From Rhodocyclaceae bacterium (GTDB taxonomy: Bacteria > Pseudomonadota > Gammaproteobacteria > Burkholderiales > Rhodocyclaceae), in assembly GCA_006218025.1 (NCBI GenBank), contig VBWA01000025.1, positions 1 through 44,613 on the forward strand: a stretch of DNA of 44,613 nt. The letters run 5' to 3'. Below the pieces are notes generated by a model that was given only the letters and a program-made list of their open reading frames with translations, had not been told where the DNA came from and did not search any database. Within the stretch, counting starts at the first letter, position 1; each line of letters starts with the position of its first letter. The position numbers were made by a program, and so were the translations under genes. Shown one piece after another: positions 8,813-16,964 of this stretch.

Positions 8813-9175
8813 ATGCAGCTCTTCTATTCTCTTTTTCGCGACGACCCGCGCATGCTGGCCGTTCGCGCCGGAGTCGAACTGTTCTCCCAGGACGATCCGG
8901 CCGACCTGATGTACGTCCTGACCACGGGCGAGGCGCGTATCCGCGTCGGCCAGCGCGAGGTCGAGAGACTCCTGCCGGGTGCCATCGTCGGCGAAATGGC
9001 TTTGATCGACCAGCAGCCACGGTCGGCCACCGTCGAGGCCGTGACCGATTGCGAGTTCGTCTGCGTCGATGAGAAGCGCTTCAAGTTTCTCGTCACCGAG
9101 ACTCCGGGTTTCGCGCTCGGCGTCATGAAGGTGCTGGCGGATCGCCTGCGCAGCGCCGATCACATGATTGGCTAG
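8813..9175 (+). CDS. Stand-alone cyclic-nucleotide-binding domain protein
   Basis: A 120-residue protein that is essentially one cNMP-binding beta-barrel. The phosphate-binding cassette is clear: LPGAIVGEMALIDQQPRSATV, with the G-E and R-S-A residues that contact the nucleotide in CRP. No helix-turn-helix, membrane helix or enzyme domain follows; the C-terminal helix (LGVMKVLADRLRSADHM) ends the protein. CGGGAGG precedes the ATG. It may act as a partner subunit sensing cAMP or c-di-GMP for a neighbouring enzyme, but the partner cannot be told from sequence. The short upstream gap holds GGCTT-GCG-AAGCC at 8759-8771 and a -10-like TACAAT. Confidence 0.85.
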   Translation: MQLFYSLFRDDPRMLAVRAGVELFSQDDPADLMYVLTTGEARIRVGQREVERLLPGAIVGEMALIDQQPRSATVEAVTDCEFVCVDEKRFKFLVTETPGFALGVMKVLADRLRSADHMIG

Positions 9176-9178
9176 CGT

Positions 9179-9204
9179 CGCCGGGACGGGTCGGCGGGCC
9201 GGCG
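9179..9204. terminator. Possible bidirectional terminator
   Basis: CGCCGG (9179-9184) pairs with CCGGCG (9199-9204) across 14 bases, between two convergent genes. GGGGCGTTTAG follows, a weak T run. Position is favourable but the structure is not strong. Confidence 0.25.
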
Positions 9205-9210
9205 GGGCGT

Positions 9211-9909
9211 TTAGTGCCGCGATGGCCACTCAAGATCGAGCGCGTGCAGCAGGCGCGCGGCGAGTTCCGCGGGACTGTGGGCGACGACATCGGGTGGAAC
9301 GCCGAAGCCGTTGACCAGGCGCTCCGCATCCTCGAAGCCGTAAGATACGACGAAAGGATGCATGCCGCAGGAGACTGCTGCAGAGTAGTCGCGGTATTCG
9401 TCGCCACAGGCATAGGCGCGCGCCGGGTTGATGTCGAAAAGCCGACGCGCGGCGCGTATCGGCGTTGCCTTATCCTCGCCAAGTGAAATGCAGGCCAGGT
9501 AGTCGAATGCTTCGCTGTCGATGCCGTGACGGCGGAACAGCTGGCGCAGGGTTTCCGCGGGCTCAATGGTGACGTTGCGCGTGACCAGTCCAACACGTAT
9601 CCCGGGAGCATCAACCAGCGTTGAAACCAGTTCGGCGATGCCGGGGAAGAGCCGGGCCTCGTGCCGATAGACTTCGGTTAGCGTAGCGAGCAATTTCTTG
9701 CGGCTCTGCTTGCCGAATTGTTGCCGCAGGTTATTGGGCAATTCGCGCAGTCCGCCGAGGTACTTGAACAGCTTGCGGCGCTTGCGGAAACGTTCCAGGT
9801 CGCCGATGTCCATGTCGTGGCGCAGGAAGGTCGTCTTGATGGCCTGGAACGCGTCTATCGTCGTGCCGTCTGCGTCGAAGACCACCAGCCTATCGCGCGA
9901 CCGATACAC
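9211..9909 (-). CDS. HAD-superfamily phosphatase of the betaine-lipid operon
   Basis: A 232-residue HAD hydrolase. Motif I is VVFDADGTT (nucleophile D12, acid D14 from the chosen start), motif II the threonine of GLVTRN, motif III the lysine of GEDKATP, motif IV GDEYRDY. Between them lies a basic helical cap (RFRKRRKLFKYLGGL). GTG at 9909 was chosen: GAGGCGG precedes it, and it leaves 11 residues before motif I; an ATG at 9939 would extend the overlap with btaB from 20 to 50 bases. The substrate is unknown. As third gene behind btaA-btaB it could act on a phosphorylated lipid intermediate, such as releasing diacylglycerol, but this is inference. Confidence 0.85.
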   Translation of the reverse strand: MYRSRDRLVVFDADGTTIDAFQAIKTTFLRHDMDIGDLERFRKRRKLFKYLGGLRELPNNLRQQFGKQSRKKLLATLTEVYRHEARLFPGIAELVSTLVDAPGIRVGLVTRNVTIEPAETLRQLFRRHGIDSEAFDYLACISLGEDKATPIRAARRLFDINPARAYACGDEYRDYSAAVSCGMHPFVVSYGFEDAERLVNGFGVPPDVVAHSPAELAARLLHALDLEWPSRH

Positions 9910-10624
9910 TTTTTGCCGCCTCGGCGCGCCTGCCGACATACAGGTAGTAGGGTGCCTGCAGTCCCGACAGGTAAGGCAGGGGCGTGCGCCGCTCGTCCGT
10001 CCAGGCGTCCGGAAGATGGCTGAGCAAGGTAGGCAGGTGGGCGGCCGACAGGTGCACTCCGTCGTGGGCAAACCAGCGCCGCCAGAAGCCACTGGCAAAC
10101 GCGCCGCCGGAAGAGGGGATGTGGAAGTCGACCACGCCGAGGCGGCCGCCGGGCTTCAGCATGCCGACGGCGTTGGCGATGGCCGCTTCCCAGTCGGGAA
10201 TCATGGTCAGGGCGTAGGACAGGAAGACGCGGTCGACCGGGGCCGGCGGCTGCCAACGGGTGGCATCGGCTTCGATGACTTCGACGTTGTTGTGCCCGGT
10301 CGCGCGTTGCCGCGCAATCGCGAGCAGGGCCGGGCAGAGGTCCACCAGCTGGATACTGGCGCACAGCTGGGCGCGCGGGCCCATTCGGTCGAGGCTGCTG
10401 CCGGTGCCGCAGCCGAGTTCGACGACGCGCATGCCCTTGCCGATTTCGAGCTTGTCGATCAATTCGCCGCGGCCGCGCAGCAGGCGTTCGCGGAAGGCGT
10501 CGTAGTGCGCCGCCTGCGGTGCATAAAAGGCCTGCAGGCGTGCCGCATGGTCGCCATGCCTGGGCTGGCCGCACGCCATGCGCCAGAGGATGCGGGCGTC
10601 GGCGCCTGTTTCAGCCGCGGACAT
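9890..10624 (-). CDS. btaB: BtaB-like SAM-dependent N-methyltransferase
   Basis: A 244-residue class I methyltransferase. The SAM-binding motif I VVELGCGTGSS lies at residues 67-77, the acidic ribose contact in QLVDLCPALL near 95, motif II-like VDRVFLSYALTMIPDW near 130, and LKPGGRLGVVDFH near 155. In characterised bacteria BtaB methylates diacylglyceryl-homoserine three times to give the betaine lipid DGTS. The call rests on the family fold plus its position directly after btaA, which it overlaps by 14 bases. It overlaps the HAD gene in turn, so all three look translationally coupled. Confidence 0.82.
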   Translation of the reverse strand: MSAAETGADARILWRMACGQPRHGDHAARLQAFYAPQAAHYDAFRERLLRGRGELIDKLEIGKGMRVVELGCGTGSSLDRMGPRAQLCASIQLVDLCPALLAIARQRATGHNNVEVIEADATRWQPPAPVDRVFLSYALTMIPDWEAAIANAVGMLKPGGRLGVVDFHIPSSGGAFASGFWRRWFAHDGVHLSAAHLPTLLSHLPDAWTDERRTPLPYLSGLQAPYYLYVGRRAEAAKSVSVAR

Positions 10625-11858
10625 CGGCGATCATGAAGCCAGCGTAGGTATGCACGCGGTCCTGGCTTTGCAGGCGCGCCGCCAGTTTGCGGTCGAAACG
10701 CACGACTTCCGACAGAGGCCGGCGCTCCGCACCAAGCTCCACCTGGTCGAGGAAAGCAGGCCTGGCGTGCGCACTGCGCAGCAGGATGCGCGCACCCGGC
10801 GCGGCGCCGGCGAGGATGGCGTTCCATTCCTCGACCAGCGCGGCCGGGTGGTAACTGCTCATCCAGTCCATGTGGTCGAGCAACACAAAGCGCGAAATCG
10901 GGTCCTCGTTGCCGTTGAGGAATTCGGTCACGGTGCAGGTGTGCGGCTCTATCCTGTCGGCGAGGCCGTTCTTGAGTGCCGTGAAATTGTCGGCCTTGAG
11001 GTATTCCGGGCAGCACTCCGGGGTGTAGCTGCCATACAGATAGACGCGCCAGAAGTAGTTGCTTGCAACGGGCAGGTTGCGGAACACGTAGTCGATCGCG
11101 TCGCGGATGAAACCAGCTACGCCGCCCGGATGCTGGGCCTGGACCAGGCGCCGCTGCGGGTGCGGCACGCCGATCAGGCTCATGGTGAGCTGCCGGCCGA
11201 GCACCCAGTTGATCGTCGGCGTCCAGAGTTCGGGTGACACCAGTTCGTCGTAGATGCGGCGCTGGGTGTCGAGGTCGTCGCAGGCAAAGAGCTCGCGGAT
11301 GCTGCTTGCCAACTGCGGTCGCAGCCGGAAATAGCTGCTGAATCCCCGCGCAACGAATCCTGCCAGGCCGTGGTAGTAGAAGCTGCCATGACGGCTGGTG
11401 AACCAATTGCCGTAGCGGTCCCAGTAAGTACGGGCGAAGCCGGACAGCTCGCCGCGCAGCCGTTGTCGATAGAGCTCGCGGAAGCGGGCGTGGTAGCCGT
11501 CGCCGAAGATCTGAAAATAGTCGTTGAATTCCAGCCTGCGGATGCCAGCCAGTTTTAGTTCGAGCAGCGCCGTCTGGCGCGGGTTGGCGTCCACCGCGTA
11601 TATGCATCGCGGCCCCTGCAGTGCGTAGTCGAGCGCGTTGCAGCCGGCGCTGGTGATGACCAGCACGGAATCTTCGGGGCCCAATCGCAGCGCATGGCGG
11701 TCGACGGCGGGGTCTTCCCAGCAGGTGTTATAGACGAGCGAGCGGCTGTAGAGGCCATCGAAGACCTTCTGGTCCAGCCGGTCCATCAGCGTGGGCGGGG
11801 TTGGCGCTGGCGCGGGTGCCAGTCTCGAATCGGGAGCATTCATGCGGACATTCGACAT
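10611..11858 (-). CDS. btaA: BtaA, S-adenosylmethionine:diacylglycerol 3-amino-3-carboxypropyltransferase
   Basis: About 415 residues of the BtaA/DUF3419 family, which moves the aminocarboxypropyl group of SAM to diacylglycerol, the first step of betaine-lipid synthesis at the membrane. Family features are visible: LVYNTCWEDPAVDR near the N-terminus, the SAM-binding VITSAGCNALDYAL, then AVDANPRQTALLELK, and later NEDPISRFVLLDHMDW. Start choice: ATG codons lie at 11876, 11858 and 11843. A Pho box with a -10-like element covering the 11876 codon would put the transcript start near 11865, which excludes 11876; 11858 (MSNVRMNAPD) is taken here and 11843 remains possible. No strong Shine-Dalgarno is seen. 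Confidence 0.88.
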   Translation of the reverse strand: MSNVRMNAPDSRLAPAPAPTPPTLMDRLDQKVFDGLYSRSLVYNTCWEDPAVDRHALRLGPEDSVLVITSAGCNALDYALQGPRCIYAVDANPRQTALLELKLAGIRRLEFNDYFQIFGDGYHARFRELYRQRLRGELSGFARTYWDRYGNWFTSRHGSFYYHGLAGFVARGFSSYFRLRPQLASSIRELFACDDLDTQRRIYDELVSPELWTPTINWVLGRQLTMSLIGVPHPQRRLVQAQHPGGVAGFIRDAIDYVFRNLPVASNYFWRVYLYGSYTPECCPEYLKADNFTALKNGLADRIEPHTCTVTEFLNGNEDPISRFVLLDHMDWMSSYHPAALVEEWNAILAGAAPGARILLRSAHARPAFLDQVELGAERRPLSEVVRFDRKLAARLQSQDRVHTYAGFMIADVRG

Positions 11859-11887
11859 GTTGGTTTCCGCAACCATAGGTCAGGACG

Positions 11888-11916
11888 GTGACACTGAAGT
11901 GACAGATTGATGACGC
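11888..11916 (-). promoter_or_regulatory. Pho box with three direct repeats upstream of btaA
   Basis: Read on the minus strand, three heptamers follow each other with 4-base spacers: GCGTCAT (11916-11910), CTGTCAC (11905-11899) and GTGTCAC (11894-11888). The 11-base period and the CTGTCA-type repeat are the pattern bound by PhoB. Ten bases after the last repeat comes TATGGT (11877-11872), placed as a PhoB-dependent -10 would be. This sits in the short gap after the HD-GYP gene and implies phosphate-starvation control of btaA-btaB-HAD. Confidence 0.72.
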
Positions 11917-11929
11917 CTGAATTGCTGGG

Positions 11930-14725
11930 CTATCCGCCAGATGCGCCCGCATCCGGCATTTCGGCATGAGTCGCCGCATATCGCGCCGGAATGCCGGCAC
12001 AAACGAACAGGTCGAACAGGTCCGGATCGAGATGCCGGCGATGTGCCATGTCTGCCATGATGGCGAGCGCCTCATCCGCCGATTTGCCCGCCTTGTAGGG
12101 GCGATCGGTCGCCGTCAGGGCCTCGAAGACATCGGCAACGGCAATGATGCGCGCTGCCAGCGACAGGTCTTCCGCCTGCTTGCCGTAGGGGTAGCCGCTG
12201 CCATCGAGGTGTTCGTGATGCCCGCCCGCGGTTTCCGGCACGGATGAGAGTTCGGGCGGGAACGGCAGGGTGGAGAGCATGGCGATCGTTCCCAGGATGT
12301 GGGCATTGATCAGATAGCGCTCTTCGGGGGTCAGCGTGCCGCTCCTGACGCTGAGGCAATGCAACTCGCCCAGATTGAGGCGATGTCGCGGCTGCGGCAT
12401 GTGCTTGCGAACTTCCTGCGCGACGCTCCTGTCGTTCTCCGGACAATCGCCGACCAGATGCTCCAGCCGATCCGCCAGCAAGTGTTCGCGTGCGGGCAAG
12501 GCCCGTGGCGGTACGCTGGCCTTGAGTTGAAGTTCCAGTTCGGAGATGCCGATGCGGTCATCGAAGGTACGCAGCCAGACTCGACTCCCGAGGTGCACCA
12601 GGCGGGCGATGTCCTCGTCGTCAAGTGCGCGCTCGCCCAGATTGCAGGCGGCGACAAAGGCGTAGTCGGCGTCAAGCGCCTGCCGGGTTTCATCCAGTTC
12701 ACGCTGCAAGAGCGCAGCATCCTTGCCTTGGGCCGCGCCGCGCCAGTAGGCAATTTCCGCATCGCGTTTGAGAACCTCGAAGCGGGTGCGGATTTCATGG
12801 ATGCGGTTGTGAACGGATTCGAGCTTGACGGACTTGTCGGTGACGTAATCCGGCACGAACAGCTTGCCGCAATCGTGCAGCCACGCCGCCAGGTGGAGCG
12901 CTTCGCGGGCGTTTTCTTCCAATGGAGCGTCGCGATAGGGGCTTGCGGGATGCGTTGCCGTGGCTTCGGCAAGCATGGCCACCAGTTCCGGCACGCGCTG
13001 ACAGTGGCCGCTGGTATAGGGAGAACGCGCATCGATGGCGCCGGCGATCATGCGGATCACCCCGTCCAGCAGCGCCTGGCGGCCTGCCAGCAGGCTTTGC
13101 CGTTCGATGGTGATGGCCATCGTGCCCGACAAGGCATCGATAAAGGAGACCAGGTCCTGATCATAGGGACCGCTCTGCGCGCCACGCACCAGTAGCAGGA
13201 GCCCGAGTTTGTCGCCGGATCGGTTGCGCAGGGGCACCATCAGCACGTGAATGGATTGTCCGGGAAACCAGGCGCCCAGCCATTCGAGGCCCGGCGGCAA
13301 GTGGCCGGCCGAGACGGCGATCTGGGAGGGATTCGGGCGGACAAGCGCCGTGTTGAAGAATGGATTCGTTTGCGTCGAGACGACTTGCGGCGACACCGGC
13401 GCCTTGCCCCCCATCCAGCGCCACGCCATTGGTTGCAATTGTTGATTCTGCTCGAAAAGGTAGACCGTGCCGCCGCCGGCATTCGCGGCTGCGATTGTCT
13501 CGGCGACGATTTCTTCAAGGAGTTGGTCATAGTGACGTTCCGCGGCGAGGCGGGCTGAAATGTCCAGAAAGCGCTGGATGGTGACGCGCATCTGATGCAT
13601 CGCCTGGGACAGGCCATCGACTTCACGGACAAGCGAACGCGGGCTCTCGCCTGAAAAACGAAAGGCCCGGACGGCGGCAGCCGTATCTGCCAGTCGCCGT
13701 AGCGAGTCGGTGATGCGGCGGGAAATCCACCAGATCAGCGGCACCATTAGTCCAAGGCCGAGCAACGTGGTCAGCAGAGTCTTTTGCAGGATCTGATTGG
13801 CGCCGACGAGCACTTCCTCGTGTGGAGCGGCCATGACCATGAGGGTCGCGATTCCAGGGGCGATCTCGCTGGACTGGGCCAGTGTTTGCCAGCGCTTTCC
13901 ATCGACCTCCAGAGTGACGATCTCGGCGCGGATCGGTTGGCCGACAGCCGCGGCCAGGATGGGCAGGTCCATGCTCGCAAGCGTCGCACCCGGCGACCGG
14001 TTTGCCGCGTCAGGCCAGGCACCATGGGATGCGGCGAGCAGAGCACCTGTGGTGTTCAGCATCGCCAACTGCGTCGATGGAGTGGCGCGCAGTCGCGACA
14101 GTATTGCCGAGAGGTTCTTCAGGCTAAGGCTGGCCCGCACGATCACGCTGCCATCGGCTGCGGCGTGGCTGACCTGCAGGCTGGGGCTGCTGTCCGGGAT
14201 CGGCGCCGCCGGCAAGACGCGCGGCGTGCCAATCGGTACCAGCCCGGCATCGAAATAGTGAACAATGTTTCCCTGCGCTTGCACCTGATCGAGCCGATAC
14301 GCGGCTTGTGCCGGTGCGCCAGCCCGACGGCGGGCTTCCGCGTGGGCCAGGGGCATCAGCGTCAGTTGGCCGGCATGCTTGCGCTCGACCGCAATCAAGG
14401 AGATGGCGGGACTGCTTTCCAGCAGGCGGGCGAGCATGGCCAGATTGTGCTTCGGAGGCGGGGTCTCCCGGAGTGTGGTAGCCAGCAGCGCTATCTGTGC
14501 CTGGACCGGAAGATAGGTCGCCGCCAGTTCGGACTGGCTTTCCCGCAGCGACCTGGCGAAGACGTCCGATACTGCCGTCAGCAGCAGGTGACGGTATTGG
14601 GTATATGCGATCGCGCCGATGGCGCCGCCGACCAGCAGCGTGACCAATGAAAACAGCGCGGCCGTCAGAACGTGGAAAGGATAGGTACGTCGCATCGACT
14701 TCGGCGAATCTGCAGGGAAAAACAT
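11930..14725 (-). CDS. Membrane HD-GYP phosphodiesterase with cache-like and GAF domains
   Basis: A 931-residue protein: N-terminal membrane helix near 16-40, a large extracytoplasmic sensor region to about 305, a second helix (TLLTTLLGLGLMVPLIWW), a HAMP-like linker with R/L-rich helices, a GAF domain near 385-540, and a C-terminal HD-GYP domain. The catalytic HD is H617-D618 (LHDCGK) and the GYP motif is G844-Y845-P846 (HLDGSGYP), both intact, so c-di-GMP hydrolysis is plausible. HD and GYP are normally about 60-70 residues apart; here about 225 separate them because a helical block (HEIRTRFEVLKRDAEI, and on to ASVPPRALPAREH) is inserted. Transcribed divergently from the next GGDEF gene. 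Confidence 0.88.
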   Translation of the reverse strand: MFFPADSPKSMRRTYPFHVLTAALFSLVTLLVGGAIGAIAYTQYRHLLLTAVSDVFARSLRESQSELAATYLPVQAQIALLATTLRETPPPKHNLAMLARLLESSPAISLIAVERKHAGQLTLMPLAHAEARRRAGAPAQAAYRLDQVQAQGNIVHYFDAGLVPIGTPRVLPAAPIPDSSPSLQVSHAAADGSVIVRASLSLKNLSAILSRLRATPSTQLAMLNTTGALLAASHGAWPDAANRSPGATLASMDLPILAAAVGQPIRAEIVTLEVDGKRWQTLAQSSEIAPGIATLMVMAAPHEEVLVGANQILQKTLLTTLLGLGLMVPLIWWISRRITDSLRRLADTAAAVRAFRFSGESPRSLVREVDGLSQAMHQMRVTIQRFLDISARLAAERHYDQLLEEIVAETIAAANAGGGTVYLFEQNQQLQPMAWRWMGGKAPVSPQVVSTQTNPFFNTALVRPNPSQIAVSAGHLPPGLEWLGAWFPGQSIHVLMVPLRNRSGDKLGLLLLVRGAQSGPYDQDLVSFIDALSGTMAITIERQSLLAGRQALLDGVIRMIAGAIDARSPYTSGHCQRVPELVAMLAEATATHPASPYRDAPLEENAREALHLAAWLHDCGKLFVPDYVTDKSVKLESVHNRIHEIRTRFEVLKRDAEIAYWRGAAQGKDAALLQRELDETRQALDADYAFVAACNLGERALDDEDIARLVHLGSRVWLRTFDDRIGISELELQLKASVPPRALPAREHLLADRLEHLVGDCPENDRSVAQEVRKHMPQPRHRLNLGELHCLSVRSGTLTPEERYLINAHILGTIAMLSTLPFPPELSSVPETAGGHHEHLDGSGYPYGKQAEDLSLAARIIAVADVFEALTATDRPYKAGKSADEALAIMADMAHRRHLDPDLFDLFVCAGIPARYAATHAEMPDAGASGG

Positions 14726-14927
14726 GCACGCGCCGGCTCCGGAACCGAATTCGCGCTGGCGAGAGAATCACCTTAGCGCGGGTTGGTTGCGGTGTCGTTA
14801 CGGTGCAAAGGATTCATCAAGCCTTCATCCGCCTGCAATGGATGCAGCGGATAGTCGGTCGAACGGTCTTGTCGGTTGGATACCCTGAGGGTTCCCGATC
14901 GGAACCGATATCCAGCGTCCTCAAACC
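14726..14927. promoter_or_regulatory. Divergent control region with two dyads
   Basis: Between the HD-GYP gene and the GGDDF gene lie a hairpin formed by ATCCG-CTGCA (14827-14837, one bulged C) and TGCAG-CGGAT (14843-14852), and a perfect inverted repeat GGTTCC-CGATC-GGAACC at 14890-14906, 21 bases before the ATG at 14928. The second could be an operator for the GGDDF gene. No standard promoter was identified. Confidence 0.4.
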
Positions 14928-16754
14928 ATGAAACAGTCAAAGCCCTTCTTGCCGATACCGGAAGGTTGTGATACCTGCGGACAGACATTGGCGGCGATTC
15001 TGGCGGAAAATGGCAAGGCTGTCGGCTCGGAATTCTCGCTGACGCCGCGTTACCGCCCGGTAGCCGATCTGGCCAGCGGCGCCATTTTTGGCCATCTGGC
15101 CAGTATTCACGGCCCACCGGAAAAATTGCTGTTCGCGCCCGCGCGCCTGTTTCGAATGGCGAGTCGACTCGGAAGAACAGCCAAGTTTGTCGATCTGTAT
15201 TTCCGGACGGTCGTGGAGCGCTTCGTCCTCGATCACGGACAGGGTTATCTGCTGCTGCCCCTGTTCGATGGCGCCGGCGATCTCGGTGAAGTCTGCATCG
15301 ACATGCTGGCCGATGCCACCAGGAATGCAGCGCTGTCCGCCGAACGCGTCATCGTGGTGCATGCCGGCGTCGGCATCCTTGACGGCGACAGGCTCGAGCG
15401 CTCGTTGGCAGCCGCTCGTGCCGTGCGCCGTTCGGGCTACATGCTTGCCTCCGGCTGCCTCAACTGTGCGCGCTCGGAAAAGCTGCTGTGGTCGGCGCTT
15501 AAGCCAGAGTTTGCGATGATCGAGGATGGAGTACTGGAAGGCTTCGATCCCAACCTGTTGCGCTTCGGTCAATTCGCCCAAATGATGGCCGCGACCGACG
15601 CACGGGGCAGTCGCGTGATCGCCCAAGGGGTCGATTCGCCGGCCTTGCTCAAGGTCTTGCGGGAAATCAAGGTGACGGGCGCATCGGGCGACTTTATCGG
15701 CAAGCCGGTGACGGTGCCGACTCATACGCTCTCGGCGGCGGCACACAAGTCGCTCGTGGGCGAAGCGCCAGGATATACCAGCCAGCACCAGGGCGGTCAC
15801 CGCCTCCATGTTCTCGAAAAGATGTTGCAGAACACTCCACCCGTCACCCCGGAAACGCTGGCCGACGAAGTCTTTGCCATGTTCGAGCGCACCCCGGATC
15901 TGCGCGCCGTTGCCATTGTGAAAAAGGACACGCCGATCGGCTTGATCGCCCGCTACGACATGGTGGACAACATGGCACGTCCCTATCGGCACGAGCTCTA
16001 TGGACGCAAGCCTTGCACGCGCTTCATGGACAAGGAGCCCTTGACGGTCGATATTCATCTGCCTCTGTCAGAGGTGTCCGAGGTCTTGGTGCACGCGCAT
16101 CCGCGCCACTTGATCAGCGGTTTCATCATTACCGACGCCGGCCGCTATCTGGGTATCGGATCGGTGCAGGACTTGGTGCGCGAGGTAGCCTTGATGCAGA
16201 TGGAGGCGGCCAAGTATGCCAATCCGCTCACCCTGCTGCCGGGGAACGTGCCGATCAACCAGTACATCGACAGCCTGCTGGTGGCGGGGGAACCCTGCGC
16301 CATCGCCTATTGCGATCTGGATCATTTCAAGCCTTTCAACGATGTTTATGGCTACGCGCGCGGCGATGATGTCATCCGGCTGACCGCGCGCATCCTCGCA
16401 GAAGTGTGCGACTCGGAAACCGACTTCGTCGGCCATATCGGCGGCGACGATTTCGTGCTGGTGCTTCGCGGCGAGGACTGGCAGGCGCGCTGCGAACAGG
16501 CGCTGAGGATGTTCGGCGAGGAGATTCTCGGCTTCTTTTCGCACGACGACATCGAGCGCGGCGGCTATGTCACGGAAAATCGCAAGGGTCTGATGGAATT
16601 CCATGCCCTGACATCGCTGTCGATCGGCGTTACCGAGGTCAAGCCCGGAGCCTTTCACTCGCACCTCGACGTATCGGTGGTGGCTGCCGAAGTAAAAAGG
16701 AAGGCCAAGGGCATTCAGGGCAACAGCCTGTATGTCAACCGGCGCACATACTGA
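14928..16754 (+). CDS. Degenerate EAL-CBS-GGDDF signalling protein
   Basis: A 608-residue cytoplasmic protein. Residues about 35-260 resemble an EAL fold without its catalytic residues: the EAL position reads IFGHLA, and ELTES and DDFG are absent, so phosphodiesterase activity is unlikely. About 290-420 is a CBS-pair-like region (LRAVAIVKKDTPIGLIARYD, then HLISGFIITDAGRYLGIG). The C-terminal cyclase-like domain has GGDDF at 505-509 in place of GG(D/E)EF, and no RxxD inhibitory site. GGDDF is seen in some EAL-CBS-GGDEF proteins; whether it is active cannot be told. The N-terminal CDTCGQ is a possible redox or metal pair. No good ribosome binding site is seen before 14928. Confidence 0.82.
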   Translation: MKQSKPFLPIPEGCDTCGQTLAAILAENGKAVGSEFSLTPRYRPVADLASGAIFGHLASIHGPPEKLLFAPARLFRMASRLGRTAKFVDLYFRTVVERFVLDHGQGYLLLPLFDGAGDLGEVCIDMLADATRNAALSAERVIVVHAGVGILDGDRLERSLAAARAVRRSGYMLASGCLNCARSEKLLWSALKPEFAMIEDGVLEGFDPNLLRFGQFAQMMAATDARGSRVIAQGVDSPALLKVLREIKVTGASGDFIGKPVTVPTHTLSAAAHKSLVGEAPGYTSQHQGGHRLHVLEKMLQNTPPVTPETLADEVFAMFERTPDLRAVAIVKKDTPIGLIARYDMVDNMARPYRHELYGRKPCTRFMDKEPLTVDIHLPLSEVSEVLVHAHPRHLISGFIITDAGRYLGIGSVQDLVREVALMQMEAAKYANPLTLLPGNVPINQYIDSLLVAGEPCAIAYCDLDHFKPFNDVYGYARGDDVIRLTARILAEVCDSETDFVGHIGGDDFVLVLRGEDWQARCEQALRMFGEEILGFFSHDDIERGGYVTENRKGLMEFHALTSLSIGVTEVKPGAFHSHLDVSVVAAEVKRKAKGIQGNSLYVNRRTY

Positions 16755-16905
16755 ATGCTGCCGCCTTGCCCATGTTGGTAGAGGCTGCAATTACTGCGCA
16801 GACTTTTCGCGCCGGCCATTTGAACAGGTCCCTGGTCATGGAAGCGATTCCACCGCTGGTTGCCGGACAGCGGTTTAATCCTGCCAAGACCAGGGCTAAG
16901 CGAAA

Positions 16906-16933
16906 TCGCCGTCCCATCAGCGCCGACTCTCGG
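16906..16933 (+). repeat. 28-bp dispersed repeat, copy 1
   Basis: One of four same-orientation copies of a motif made of TCGCCGT, a variable CCCATCA-like middle, GCGCCGACT, any base, and TC. It lies 32 bases beyond the stop of the cobalamin-binding gene, in a non-coding gap. The other copies are at 22474, 42512 and 44419. Confidence 0.6.
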
Positions 16934-16964
16934 TTCGGGCATTAATGGGCACATCCCGGGACGC

